Shown: piece by piece, positions 17,773 to 26,539 of the stretch
Layout of the letters: each line of letters opens with the position of its first letter
Numbering within the stretch: the stretch's first letter is position 1
From: Henriciella mobilis
Lineage (GTDB): Bacteria > Pseudomonadota > Alphaproteobacteria > Caulobacterales > Hyphomonadaceae
Length of the DNA: 64,000 bases
Assembly (NCBI RefSeq): GCF_003576315.1
Contig: NZ_QWFZ01000009.1
Coordinates: 1 to 64,000 of the forward strand
Reading direction: 5' to 3'
Program-made: the position numbers and the translations under genes
The notes under the pieces: model-generated
Told to the model about the DNA's origin: nothing
The model's database searches: none
What the model saw: the letters and a program-made list of their open reading frames with translations, nothing else

Positions 17773-19293
17773 CTAGTCCAGCGAATCGATGGCTTTGGCG
17801 AGGTCCTTCTCGAGGCCGAAATAGGCTGCGCGCTCCCAGAAGCGCGGGCGGCCAATGCCGGTACCCCGGTGGCGGCCGAGCACCTTGCCGTTCTCGTCCT
17901 CGCCTTCCATTTCGTATTTCAGCACGTCCTGCAGGATGATCGTGTCACCTTCCAGGCCCATGACCTCGGTGATCTGCATGATCCGGCGCGAACCGTCACG
18001 AAGGCGCGAGGCCTGGACCACGACATCGATCGAGCCGACAATCATTTCACGGATGGTTTTCGCAGGCAGCGAGAAGCCGCCCATGGTGATCATGGATTCG
18101 ACCCGGCTGAGCGCTTCGCGCGGCGTGTTGGCGTGCAGCGTGCCCATCGAGCCGTCGTGACCGGTGTTCATGGCCTGCAGGAGGTCGAACGCCTCCGGAC
18201 CACGGACCTCGCCGACGATGATCCGTTCAGGACGCATCCGCAGGCAGTTCTTGACCAGGTCGCGCATGGAGATCTCGCCCGAGCCTTCAATGTTCGGCGG
18301 GCGCGTCTCAAGGCGCACCACGTGCGGCTGCTGCAGCTGGAGTTCGGCGGAGTCTTCGCAGGTGATGACGCGCTCTGTCGGATCGATGAAGCCGGTCAGG
18401 CAGTTGAGCAGCGTCGTCTTACCCGAGCCGGTACCGCCGGAAATCAGGACGTTGCAGCGCGAATGGCCGATGATACGCAGGATTTCTGCGCCAGGCTCGG
18501 AGATGGACCCGAAATTCACGAGGTCCTTGAGGCGCAGCTTGTCCTTCTTGAACTTACGAATGGTGAGCGTCGGCCCGTCAATCGCGAGCGGCGGGGCGAT
18601 GACGTTCACACGCGAGCCGTCCAGCAGGCGCGCGTCACAGATGGGCGAGCTTTCATCGACGCGGCGGCCGACCTGCGAGACGATCCGCTGACAGATGTTC
18701 ATCAGCTGCGCATTGTCGCGGAAGCGGATGTTCGTGCGCTCGATCTTGCCGTTGACTTCGATGTAGGTGGTGTCGGCACCATTGACCATGATATCGGCGA
18801 TGTCGTCGCGGGCGAGCAGCGGCTCCAGCGGACCGTAGCCGAGCACGTCGTTACAGATATCGTCGAGCAGGTGTTCCTGCTCGGAAATCGACATCACGAC
18901 ATTCTTGATGCTGATGATCTCGACAACGATGTCGCGAATTTCCTCGCGCGCGCTCTCGGCGTCGAGCTGGGCCAGCTGGCCGAGGTCGATCGTGTCGATC
19001 AGGGCGTTGAAGATGGTCGTCTTTGTCGCGTAATACTCTTCCGAGCGCGTATCGACCTTGTGAACCTTCTCCGTCTTCATGTCCGGCGGCGGCTTCAGCG
19101 TAACAGGCTTGCTCCCGCCAGCCGGCTTCTGACCGCCCGGTTTCTGGCCACCCGGCAAGGGCGGCTTCTTGGCAGCGGCCGGCGCCGCTGGTGCGGGCTT
19201 GGCCGGCGCAGCAGGGCGGTTGGCAGCAGGTGCAGCCGGTCGCGCCGCCGGAGCGGGCTGGGTCACGGTTGCTGAACGTTTGCCAAAGGACAT
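17773..19293 (-). CDS. cpaF: Tad pilus assembly ATPase CpaF/TadA
   Basis: 506 residues. The first 75 residues are an Ala/Pro-rich disordered tail, longer than in many homologs. The conserved part is a GspE/VirB11-type hexameric ATPase: Walker A GGTGSGKTTLLN at about residue 285, then ITCEDSAELQL, RPERIIVGEVRGPEAFDLLQAMNTGHDG with the Walker B and His box. It powers pilin assembly (and, with TadB/C, retraction in studied species). It lies in the cpa/tad series with 19 bases to cpaE. Confidence 0.96.
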   Translation of the reverse strand: MSFGKRSATVTQPAPAARPAAPAANRPAAPAKPAPAAPAAAKKPPLPGGQKPGGQKPAGGSKPVTLKPPPDMKTEKVHKVDTRSEEYYATKTTIFNALIDTIDLGQLAQLDAESAREEIRDIVVEIISIKNVVMSISEQEHLLDDICNDVLGYGPLEPLLARDDIADIMVNGADTTYIEVNGKIERTNIRFRDNAQLMNICQRIVSQVGRRVDESSPICDARLLDGSRVNVIAPPLAIDGPTLTIRKFKKDKLRLKDLVNFGSISEPGAEILRIIGHSRCNVLISGGTGSGKTTLLNCLTGFIDPTERVITCEDSAELQLQQPHVVRLETRPPNIEGSGEISMRDLVKNCLRMRPERIIVGEVRGPEAFDLLQAMNTGHDGSMGTLHANTPREALSRVESMITMGGFSLPAKTIREMIVGSIDVVVQASRLRDGSRRIMQITEVMGLEGDTIILQDVLKYEMEGEDENGKVLGRHRGTGIGRPRFWERAAYFGLEKDLAKAIDSLD

Positions 19294-19312
19294 GTGGATT
19301 CCCTAACGGGCC

Positions 19313-20677
19313 TTACTTTCCGAGAAGTTTCTTCAGGAGGGATTTCTTGGGCTGCTGCGTCTCACGGCCGGACAGCAGCGAGGCGAGATGGTCGATGGCC
19401 TGCGAGGGCTTGGCCTGCGGATCGGTCTCCGAGATCATCTGGCCCTTGTTCGACGCGGTGCCAAACAGCTGCGGGTCGAAGGGCAGGATGATGTCCGGCT
19501 CGACCTCGATGGCGGCGGCAAAGTCCTTGACCGGAATTTCCGGACGCTTGGGCACGCCGGCCATGTTGAGGATCAGGCGCGGGGGATTGTCGTTCGGCCG
19601 CTGCGCCTTCAGCTGGTCGACCATGTTCTTGCCGTTGCGCAGGGAGGCGAGATCGGGCTGGCAGACAAGGATCACCTCGTCGGAGGTCACCAGCGTATTG
19701 TAGATCCACTCATTCCAGCCATGCGGCAGGTCCAGCACGACAAACGGCATCAGGCGGCGAACGCCCTCGATCACCATCGAATAGGAACTCGGATCGATGT
19801 CCATGAGCTGGTTCACGCTGGCCGGCGCGGTGAACAGGGACAGCCGGTCGGTCGCTTTGGCGAGCAGGCGCGAAATCACCGCATCATCGGTCCGGTCCGG
19901 CGAGAGCAGCGCGTCGGCGACGGTCTGCTGGGTCTCGTGATTGAAGTCGAGCGAGGTCGTACCGAAGGAGAGGTCGAGGTCGACCAGCGAGGTGTTCACC
20001 ATCGCATTCTCAGCCAGCGCCCAGGCCAGATTGTGTGCAATCGTCGAGGCGCCGACGCCGCCCTTGGCGCCGATGACGGAGATCGACTTGCCGACAAACG
20101 GCGCATCCGGGTCGGAGAACAGGTTGGAAATCGACCGGACCAGCTGCACCGGCTCGATCGGCGGGACGAGATATTCGCTGACACCGCGCGCAACGAGCTG
20201 GCGGTAGAGGGCGATGTCATTGGTCGCACCGATGACCATGACCTGCACGCCTTCATCGCAATGGCCGGCAAGTTCGTCGATCTGCTGGATCATCTTCGCG
20301 GCATGCGCAGACGACTCGACGATCAGCAGGTTCGGCGTCGGATTTTGCGCGAGGTGCTCGATCGCGGCCGGAATCCCGCCGGGATAGGCGTCCAGCGTCG
20401 CATTGATCATGCGCCGGTCATTCGCCACCCGTTCAATCGTCTGGCGAGTCTCGTCGGTTTCGAAGAAGGCCAGGGCTGCAATCGCCGGAATCGCCCGGTC
20501 GCCGCCCTGATAGGCATCCATTGGCGGGACGACGACTTCGCCGGGCTCGACATCCTTGTACGGCGCATCGACCGGGCCGGTGAGCTGGTCGATCAGCCCC
20601 GGATCGGCGCTGTCTTCGCCGGTGTCGTCGAAGTCGAGGCCGAATTCCTCGTCGAAAAGTGCGTTTTCGTTGCTCAT
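19313..20677 (-). CDS. cpaE: Pilus localisation protein CpaE/TadZ, ParA-like
   Basis: 454 residues. An acidic N-terminal leader and an atypical receiver-like domain (about 70-190, LLIVESSAHAAKMIQQIDELAGHCDEGVQVMVIG) precede a ParA/MinD-type ATPase domain with the deviant Walker A KGGVGASTIAHNLAWAL near residue 200. TadZ/CpaE proteins place the Tad machine at a cell pole or site. The ATPase loop has GAST where GKST is usual, as in many TadZ proteins, so ATP hydrolysis may be weak. It is in order between cpaD and cpaF. Confidence 0.94.
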   Translation of the reverse strand: MSNENALFDEEFGLDFDDTGEDSADPGLIDQLTGPVDAPYKDVEPGEVVVPPMDAYQGGDRAIPAIAALAFFETDETRQTIERVANDRRMINATLDAYPGGIPAAIEHLAQNPTPNLLIVESSAHAAKMIQQIDELAGHCDEGVQVMVIGATNDIALYRQLVARGVSEYLVPPIEPVQLVRSISNLFSDPDAPFVGKSISVIGAKGGVGASTIAHNLAWALAENAMVNTSLVDLDLSFGTTSLDFNHETQQTVADALLSPDRTDDAVISRLLAKATDRLSLFTAPASVNQLMDIDPSSYSMVIEGVRRLMPFVVLDLPHGWNEWIYNTLVTSDEVILVCQPDLASLRNGKNMVDQLKAQRPNDNPPRLILNMAGVPKRPEIPVKDFAAAIEVEPDIILPFDPQLFGTASNKGQMISETDPQAKPSQAIDHLASLLSGRETQQPKKSLLKKLLGK

Positions 20678-20703
20678 CGGCGTATCCCTAAAAACACTCC
20701 GTA

Positions 20704-21411
20704 CTAGTTCACTGCCGTCGAGACGGCGCCGGATTCAGACTCGCCACGGGCGGCCGTGGTCGACTCACCGTTGCGGTAAAGCTCAAGCTGGGCCGTCCGG
20801 CGGGCAAGGTCGCTCTCGTCCAGCGGCCGCTGGCCAAGCAGGTCCACCGGATCAGCGATCATCGCGGCCATGTTGGCGCGCACCGAGCAGCCAAGCGTTG
20901 GCAGGTCGTTGTTCGACGTGGCGTCCGAAAAATCGATGGTCGAGCGCTGCGGGCAGTCCGGCGCAATTGCATCATAGGCCTTGAAGGCCAGGACAATCGG
21001 CGCGGTGTTGCTGCCGCCGGCATCGTAGGCGCTGCCGCGGATTTCCTCGTAGTCGACGCCGGCTGACCAGGCGATCTCGCGCGCCTCGGCAACCGCCTTC
21101 ACGGCGAGTTCCTCATTGCCGTGGTTCTTTGGCAGCGACATGATCAGCGGGCCGTGGCCGCGGCTGATATAATCCCTGACAAAGGCCTGGATCTTGGCCT
21201 TTTCCTCAAGCCGCAAATGGCTGTCGAGCACGTTCAGTTTGACTTCGAGATAGGCGGTCCGTTCGGCCACCCGGATCTGGTGGCGGTCCAGCGTCGTGCC
21301 GGACAGGTATTCGACCGGGACCGGGCCATTCGGCTCGACCGAGCTGCAGCCCGCCAGGAGAATGGCGGATCCGAGCCCGCATGCCACAACAATCTTGTTC
21401 AGTGCACGCAT
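20704..21411 (-). CDS. cpaD: Pilus biogenesis lipoprotein CpaD
   Basis: 235 residues. Lipoprotein signal GSAILLAGCSS with the lipid-modified Cys at about 22. The CpaD family core is visible: TAYLEVKLNVLDSHLRLEEKAKIQAFVRDY, GHGPLIMSLP and DCPQ ... SNNDLPTLGCSVRANMAAMIADPVDLLGQRP, the latter being the diagnostic N-x-GC segment. CpaD is an outer-membrane lipoprotein that helps secretin assembly. It follows cpaC by 9 bases. Confidence 0.93.
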   Translation of the reverse strand: MRALNKIVVACGLGSAILLAGCSSVEPNGPVPVEYLSGTTLDRHQIRVAERTAYLEVKLNVLDSHLRLEEKAKIQAFVRDYISRGHGPLIMSLPKNHGNEELAVKAVAEAREIAWSAGVDYEEIRGSAYDAGGSNTAPIVLAFKAYDAIAPDCPQRSTIDFSDATSNNDLPTLGCSVRANMAAMIADPVDLLGQRPLDESDLARRTAQLELYRNGESTTAARGESESGAVSTAVN

Positions 21412-21420
21412 GATAAACCC

Positions 21421-22995
21421 CTACTCCTCGATGAAGCCAACGGGCGCGTTGTAATTCTCGGCGGTCAGCCCCTTGCCGTCCTTGCCGTAGACCGCGTTGA
21501 CCTTGCCGAAGAAGATCGTGCGCGGGTCGGAGGCATTGGCAAAACCGTCCGCAGGCGTACGGAGCCGCCCTTTCTGTGTCGGGTCGACCAGGTAAGGCGT
21601 AATCATCACGACCAGTTCGGTTTCCTCGTTCAGGAAGTCGCGCGACTGGAAGAGCGCACCGAGAACCGGCAGCTTCTTCAGGCCGGGCAGCTGGTCGAGA
21701 GACTGGCGCGAGCGGCTCTGGATGAGGCCGGCCAGCATCATCGACCCGCCGCTTGGCAGCTCGACCGTGCTCTCGGCGCGGCGCACCGTCAGGGCCGGGA
21801 TGGTCAGCGTCTGCGCGGTAATGATGTTGCCCTGGTCGTTGACGCCGGCCACGGACTGGCCCTGGAAGGCGCCCTGATTAGTCAGCTCCGAAACCTCGGT
21901 CGAGACCTTGAGCGAAATGCGCCCTTCCGACAGCACGAGCGGCGTGAAGGCGAGGCCCACACCATAGGGTTTGAACTCAATCGCGATGCGGCCATTATTG
22001 TCCTGCCCGACCGGGACCGGGAACTCGCCGCCCGCCAGGAACTTCGCCGCCTCACCGGAAACAGCGGTGATATTGGGCTCTGCCAGCGTACGGACGATAC
22101 CGATCCGCTCCAGCGCATCGATGGCCGCAGCCGCCGAGGACTGGATGTCGGTCCCGTTGTAATTGGTGTAACCAACCGTCGTCGACAGGCCGCCGAGCGA
22201 GCTGCCGGCGACATTGTAGCCATTGGCGCTGGAAACGCCAAAATTGTTCGTGAACGGAAGGCCGGGCGCAAGCGTGGTGTTGCCTGTATTGACGGGCGCG
22301 CTGATCCCGTCGCCGGCAACGTCTGCGAACAGCTGCTTTTCGACGAGGTTGGCGAAGTCGCCGAAATTCGTCACGCCCGACAGGTTGATGCCGAGCTGCT
22401 TGACGATATTGCGCTGCATTTCGACGATGCGGACTTCCAGCATGACCTGGTCCTTGGCCGCCACCGACAGCATGTTCACCGGCTCAAGATCGCCTGTGTC
22501 GCCGGCATAGGCCTTCACCAGGCGGATCACCTGGTCGGACTGCATGAGATTGTCGACTTCGCCGCTGACAACGATGTTGCCGCCAAGGCTCTCCACCTTC
22601 ACGCGGGAGTCCGGCACATAGCGCGAGATCAGCTTCTCAAGCGAGGCTGTGTCGGCATCGACGATGATTTCGAGGTTGAGGAGCGGGTTGCCCTCACGGT
22701 CGAACAGGAAGGCATTGGTCTCGCCTACTTCGACACCGCGGAAGATCAGGCGGCGCGAGGTCTGCACGACGGCGTCGGCAATGGCGGGATTGGTGATCAC
22801 GACATCGGCGACCGGCCGGTCGAGTTCGATAACGGTCGACTTGTTGAGGCCGAGCTTCATGGTCTGTGAGACATTCGTCTCACCCGGCTCCATCACGGAC
22901 ACGCCCATCAGGTTCTGGGCGGCTGCCGGTTGAATCGCAAGGAAGCAGGCCAAGCCTGCTCCAATCGAAGAGATTGCGTGGCGTACGCGACTCAT
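21421..22995 (-). CDS. cpaC: Tad pilus secretin CpaC/RcpA
   Basis: 524 residues. Signal peptide (ISSIGAGLACFLAIQPAAAQ), an N-terminal pilus/BON-like region (TVIELDRPVADVVITNPAIADAVVQTSRRLIFRG; residues about 50-190), then the secretin domain (about 250-470) with VPVGQDNNGRIAIEFKPYG, LTIPALTVRRAESTVELPSGGSMMLAGLIQ and ELVVMITPYLVDP. It forms the outer-membrane ring for the pilus. Its start overlaps the cpaB stop in a TGATG junction, which suggests translational coupling. Confidence 0.95.
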   Translation of the reverse strand: MSRVRHAISSIGAGLACFLAIQPAAAQNLMGVSVMEPGETNVSQTMKLGLNKSTVIELDRPVADVVITNPAIADAVVQTSRRLIFRGVEVGETNAFLFDREGNPLLNLEIIVDADTASLEKLISRYVPDSRVKVESLGGNIVVSGEVDNLMQSDQVIRLVKAYAGDTGDLEPVNMLSVAAKDQVMLEVRIVEMQRNIVKQLGINLSGVTNFGDFANLVEKQLFADVAGDGISAPVNTGNTTLAPGLPFTNNFGVSSANGYNVAGSSLGGLSTTVGYTNYNGTDIQSSAAAAIDALERIGIVRTLAEPNITAVSGEAAKFLAGGEFPVPVGQDNNGRIAIEFKPYGVGLAFTPLVLSEGRISLKVSTEVSELTNQGAFQGQSVAGVNDQGNIITAQTLTIPALTVRRAESTVELPSGGSMMLAGLIQSRSRQSLDQLPGLKKLPVLGALFQSRDFLNEETELVVMITPYLVDPTQKGRLRTPADGFANASDPRTIFFGKVNAVYGKDGKGLTAENYNAPVGFIEE

Positions 22996-23828
22996 CAGCT
23001 TCCCCCGCCCACACTGCCGTTCTTGAACACTTTCACGCGATTTCCGGCGCCAGAGTCGCCGGTCAGCAACCCGGTCGCCGCAATGGTTGCCCCGTCATTT
23101 TCATTGGCATCGGCGACGCTGCGCAGGGCCAGCGAGATCCGGCCGAGCCGGCCCGAATGGGCGAGCAGTTCAGCTTGCTGCGGCTCCAGCTCCAGAGTGG
23201 CCGTCGAGCCCGTGAGAACAGACGCGCCGTCCATCTCGCCAAAGATCTGGTCAATGGCGAGGACGCGCGCATTCTCGATCACGGTCTTCGTCAGCGTCGT
23301 GTCGGTGGGGCCGCGCTCTGTGAGCACTTCGATTTCATAGGTCAGGATCACATCGACGCGGTCATCGGGCAGGATAAAGCCCGCCGAGGCGGTCTCCGGC
23401 GAAATCTCGACAGAGATGGCGCGCATGCCGGGGCGCAGCAGCGCGGCCATGAAGCCGGTCTCGCCCTTCTTGACGATTTTCTGCTGGACAATCGGCTCGC
23501 CGGCGAGAAGGGCCGTCTTCACGACGCTGCCGGACAGCTGCTCAATGGCGCCCGGGTCGCTTTCCTGGGTGAAGTAGCCGCCATGTACGGCTTTTTCCGG
23601 CCAGTCGGACCACTGGAAATCTTCGGGCGTCAGCAGCGACCCGATGCGTTTGTCGCTTCGCGAAACGAGGACCTTGGTCGACGAAACCTCGACTTCGCGG
23701 ACAATTTCGACCGGCTTGCCCGTGTTGGTCTGCGGCGAAGGCTGGCTGGACATGTCTCGCACCAGCAAGGCAGCGCCAACAGCAGCAGCAGCGGCCACCA
23801 GCAAGATGATCAGACGTATTGGAGACAT
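22995..23828 (-). CDS. cpaB: Pilus assembly protein CpaB/RcpC
   Basis: 277 residues. One N-terminal membrane/signal segment (LIILLVAAAAAVGAALLV), then an SAF/AFP-III-like domain (about 50-130: KVLVSRSDKRIGSLLTPEDFQWSDWPEKAV, LAGEPIVQQKIVKKGETGFMAALLRPGMRAISVEI) and the RcpC segment (ILPDDRVDVILTYE, TKTVIENARVLAIDQ). It is a periplasmic partner of the secretin. The gap to cpaA is 85 bases. Confidence 0.93.
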   Translation of the reverse strand: MSPIRLIILLVAAAAAVGAALLVRDMSSQPSPQTNTGKPVEIVREVEVSSTKVLVSRSDKRIGSLLTPEDFQWSDWPEKAVHGGYFTQESDPGAIEQLSGSVVKTALLAGEPIVQQKIVKKGETGFMAALLRPGMRAISVEISPETASAGFILPDDRVDVILTYEIEVLTERGPTDTTLTKTVIENARVLAIDQIFGEMDGASVLTGSTATLELEPQQAELLAHSGRLGRISLALRSVADANENDGATIAATGLLTGDSGAGNRVKVFKNGSVGGGS

Positions 23829-23913
23829 GAATCCGGCCCTCTGATTCCATCCCGGCGCGTTGAGAAACCGGGAATTCCAGGGCGCAGATTTGCACTTACA
23901 GCCTAAGGCATAG

Positions 23914-24432
23914 TTAACTTCCGAGGGTGGAAATTTCGCTTATCGGCTGGAGTAATGGCGACAGGGGCGCGCAGAGCAGCGCACCGGCGGCAATCGCGAC
24001 CCCATAAGGCACGCCATTGCCCGGCAGGAGTGTCTCGCGCGCAAAGCCTGGTGCTGCGGTGACCGGAACCAGCCGGCGGGCCAGCATCACGATTACGGCC
24101 AGCCCACCCCCCGTTACGGCCATGATGGTCACGAAGGGCATGGCCGCTTCCGGCCCGAGCCAAAGCATGACGCCGGGGATCATTTTCGCGTCTCCCCCGC
24201 CAAACGCGCCGACCATGAACAGGATCACCGATATCACGAAGGCGATGCCGCCAGCGGCCAGGTGACCGCCCGCCACGTCCCAACCCGGCGCAACGACGAT
24301 CACGGCGGGAATGAAAAGAAAGGCGATCAGGGCGTTCAGCCCGTTCGTAATGGTCAGGGATTCAATGTCGCGCAGGGCGGCATAGACGCAAAGTGTCAGG
24401 AAAAGGAAACCGAACAGGACGGCGATCAACAT
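23914..24432 (-). CDS. cpaA: Prepilin peptidase CpaA/TadV
   Basis: 172 residues, polytopic A24 aspartic protease that cleaves Flp prepilin after the Gly of its leader. The two catalytic aspartates appear in YAALRDIESLTITN (near residue 22) and in the GAFGGGDAKM motif (about residue 77). It lacks the cytoplasmic methylase domain of PilD, as is normal for TadV. It lies downstream of the flp terminator. Confidence 0.93.
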   Translation of the reverse strand: MLIAVLFGFLFLTLCVYAALRDIESLTITNGLNALIAFLFIPAVIVVAPGWDVAGGHLAAGGIAFVISVILFMVGAFGGGDAKMIPGVMLWLGPEAAMPFVTIMAVTGGGLAVIVMLARRLVPVTAAPGFARETLLPGNGVPYGVAIAAGALLCAPLSPLLQPISEISTLGS

Positions 24433-24511
24433 GCGGGCACTCTACTCAACTATACTTGAAGGTGAGACTAGCAGCCAAATCTGAAGACTTGCTTGCACCC
24501 CCAAAACGACT

Positions 24512-24539
24512 GAAGCCGCCGGAAGGGTCCGGCGGCTTC
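24512..24539 (-). terminator. Terminator/attenuator between flp and cpaA
   Basis: 11-bp stem GAAGCCGCCGG/CCGGCGGCTTC with a short loop, then AGTCGTTTTGG on the minus strand. Placed between the pilin gene and the machinery genes, it likely lets pilin mRNA accumulate above the cpa message. Confidence 0.75.
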
Positions 24540-24583
24540 GAATCATGTACCCGTGAGGGCATTAGGCTGAAGGTCAGCCTTTA

Positions 24584-24751
24584 TTAGTTGCCGGCGATGG
24601 CGCCAGCAACGTCGTTGAAGGTCGTCGCGGTGTTCGTGCCGAGAGCGCCAACAGCGCCGATGATCGCAACAGCGATCAGGGCAGCGATCAGGCCATACTC
24701 GATAGCGGTCGCACCAGACTCATTCTTGAAAAGACGTGCAAACTTTTTCAT
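24584..24751 (-). CDS. flp: Flp/Fap-type pilin
   Basis: 55 residues beginning MKKFARLFKNESGATAIEYG; the major Tad pilus subunit. The short basic leader ends in Gly13 before ATAIEYGLIAALIAVAIIG, the prepilin cleavage site with conserved Glu and Tyr five and six residues later, followed by the hydrophobic helix and a short Thr/Asn/Ala tail. GGAG lies at normal spacing before the ATG. It is the first gene of the cpa series, separated from cpaA by a terminator hairpin, and is divergent from the stand-alone CpaC-like gene. Confidence 0.96.
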   Translation of the reverse strand: MKKFARLFKNESGATAIEYGLIAALIAVAIIGAVGALGTNTATTFNDVAGAIAGN

Positions 24752-25051
24752 TTGGAGACTCCATCATCATACAGTTTGTTACGTTCCGATTGATTTGGTT
24801 TCCCCGGAACAGGTGCGGTTGTATCCAATAGCGCTGAATATCAAGTAAACCTGCTAACAAAATTCATGAATAGTGCAGTGCATTCTGTTAACCAATCACC
24901 GGATTGACCCGGGATAGAGCGATTTTTACTTAACGCGGAAACATCTTATAAATATTTAAAGCAGGAAACGGCAGCTCAGGCGTTAGGGATCGCGAAACCT
25001 TCTGGCCGCTATCTTCACGCCACGTTTCTAAAGCCACAGGAGAGGCCAAAA
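24752..25051. other. Divergent promoter region of flp and the CpaC-N-like gene
   Basis: About 300 bp with no gene. It is AT-rich in 24830-24960 and carries GTTAACC and CTTAACG motifs, but no full TTAA-N7-TTAA CtrA box was found. Confidence 0.5.
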
Positions 25052-25495
25052 ATGTCGTTTGCCGCGAAAGCTTCCGGCGTGCTCGTCGCCGGCCTGTTGA
25101 TGTCTGCTCCGGCGATTGCCCAGCAATACAGTGTCGAAAGCGGCACAACGAAGCCCGTTCGCCTGTCGCGCCCCGCTGCGAGCGTCGTGGTCGGCAACCA
25201 GAACATCGCAGATGTCGCAGTCGCCGATCCGCAACTGATCCTGCTCACCGGCAAATCGTTCGGGACCACCAATCTCCTCGTCTTCGATGCCGAGAACAAT
25301 CTTCTGGTTTCCGCCGACGTCATGGTGACCGCCAATACGGCGAACCTTGTCACGGTAAACCGCGCCGGCGCGAAGTTTACCTATGACTGCGCTAGCGACT
25401 GCCGCGACGCACCGGTCATCGGCGACGATCAGGGCCATTTCGGCAAGGCGATCGGCCAGGCCGAGCAGGCCAAGGAGCTGACCGAGCGCCGCTAG
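25052..25495 (+). CDS. Stand-alone pilus-assembly N-terminal domain protein
   Basis: 147 residues. Signal peptide (SGVLVAGLLMSAPAIAQ), then a domain like the N-terminal pilus-formation domain of CpaC secretins (KPVRLSRPAASVVVGNQNIADVAVADPQLILLTGKSFGTTNLLVFDAENNLL), without any secretin channel. Two Cys lie close together in YDCASDCRD. The C-terminal tail is charged. It starts after AGGAGAGG and ends at a strong terminator, so it is its own unit divergent from flp. It probably works in the periplasm with the Tad secretin; this is inferred from homology and place. Confidence 0.85.
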   Translation: MSFAAKASGVLVAGLLMSAPAIAQQYSVESGTTKPVRLSRPAASVVVGNQNIADVAVADPQLILLTGKSFGTTNLLVFDAENNLLVSADVMVTANTANLVTVNRAGAKFTYDCASDCRDAPVIGDDQGHFGKAIGQAEQAKELTERR

Positions 25496-25520
25496 GCGCC
25501 GCGCGTCCTCACAGACTTGA

Positions 25521-25553
25521 AAAGGCCGGCTTCATCGCGAAGCCGGCTTTTTT
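25521..25553 (+). terminator. Rho-independent terminator
   Basis: Stem GCCGGCTT/AAGCCGGC followed by TTTTTTATT on the plus strand, 25 bases after the stop of the CpaC-N-like gene. Confidence 0.9.
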
Positions 25554-25573
25554 ATTGTCCTTGGTCAAATGGA

Positions 25574-26452
25574 TCAGCGCGCGGGGCGGGCGCTGGACGT
25601 GGCCGCCATGGCCGGGCTCTTGCGCTCGGCGGCCCGGTCTGCGGCTTCATCGATGCTGGCCGAATAGATCGGCTGGGCCTCTTCGGACAGGCGGCCGACC
25701 GCCTCATCCTCGACGCGCCATTCAAAGGCGCTGCCATCCTGGACGGTCACGGTCCAGCCAGCGCCGATGCGGGGGAAGTAGGCTTCACCCTTGGCCATCA
25801 TGCGGCTGCGGAAGATGGTGCCGTCCGCGCCGCGTACTTCGATCCAGGCAGGCTTCATCGCGACGATCGACATTTCCAGCCCCTCGTCGGGACGCGCGGC
25901 CAGCGGCTTTTCGGCAAACAGGCTCTCTTTCGCCGTGTTCACGGCAACGACCCGTTCAGCGACTGACGGCGTCGTGCGGACATCCGCTATCTTGGCGGGC
26001 GAAAGCACCATGACGGAGAGGCCAACCGCGACAACAGCGCCGGAAATCGCGGCGACCGGAATGAGATACCGGCCACGCTTGCGCTCGCTGACCGTGACCG
26101 AAGACTTCGGAATGGCCGTTGCCAGCGCCTGCTGTTCTTCCATGGGGAAGTCGGCCAGCACCGGCTCGGCATCAATGCCGAGCGCCTTGGCATAGGTCTT
26201 CGCCAGCAGGCGCGTGCGCCGCATGTCATAGTCGGAGGGCTGGGTCGTCTGCTCGAGGCTTTCCAGGACACGCCGGTTGACCTTCAGCTCCTTGGCGAAG
26301 TCTTCGAGTGTCTTGTTTCGCGCCTCGCGCGCCGCCCGCAAGCGTCCGCCAGCGGTAAAGGAATCGATCAGGCCAAAATCGGACATGCCCTGCCCGTCTG
26401 CAGGCGCTGCTGCAGTTTCCGGATCATGGTTATGTTCTTCGTCGCCGCTCAT
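25574..26452 (-). CDS. RodZ-like HTH/DUF4115 membrane protein
   Basis: 292 residues. A cytoplasmic helix-turn-helix (about 30-100: GGRLRAAREARNKTLEDFAKELKVNRRVLESLE) of the RodZ type, one membrane helix (LIPVAAISGAVVAVGLSVMVL; about 130-152), and a periplasmic DUF4115 domain (AWIEVRGADGTIFRSRMMAKGEAYFPRIGAGWTVTVQDGSAFEW). This is the RodZ layout, linked to MreB and cell shape. It lies upstream of ptsP's end on the same strand, with no sign of overlap. The call is by architecture. Confidence 0.85.
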   Translation of the reverse strand: MSGDEEHNHDPETAAAPADGQGMSDFGLIDSFTAGGRLRAAREARNKTLEDFAKELKVNRRVLESLEQTTQPSDYDMRRTRLLAKTYAKALGIDAEPVLADFPMEEQQALATAIPKSSVTVSERKRGRYLIPVAAISGAVVAVGLSVMVLSPAKIADVRTTPSVAERVVAVNTAKESLFAEKPLAARPDEGLEMSIVAMKPAWIEVRGADGTIFRSRMMAKGEAYFPRIGAGWTVTVQDGSAFEWRVEDEAVGRLSEEAQPIYSASIDEAADRAAERKSPAMAATSSARPAR

Positions 26453-26539
26453 CTTGGGCGTCCAATGGCCTTGGGTTTGTTGTCAGCTGAAATGTTGCAG
26501 GGATCATACCACAGTCTGGCAGAGTCCAAACGACAGAAT

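Noticed and set aside
24588-24848. Plus-strand open frame over the pilin gene.
   Set aside because: Antisense to flp, which is a sure gene; no ribosome site.
24752-25051. CtrA boxes (TTAA-N7-TTAA) before flp.
   Set aside because: Only separate TTAAC motifs were found; none at the right spacing.
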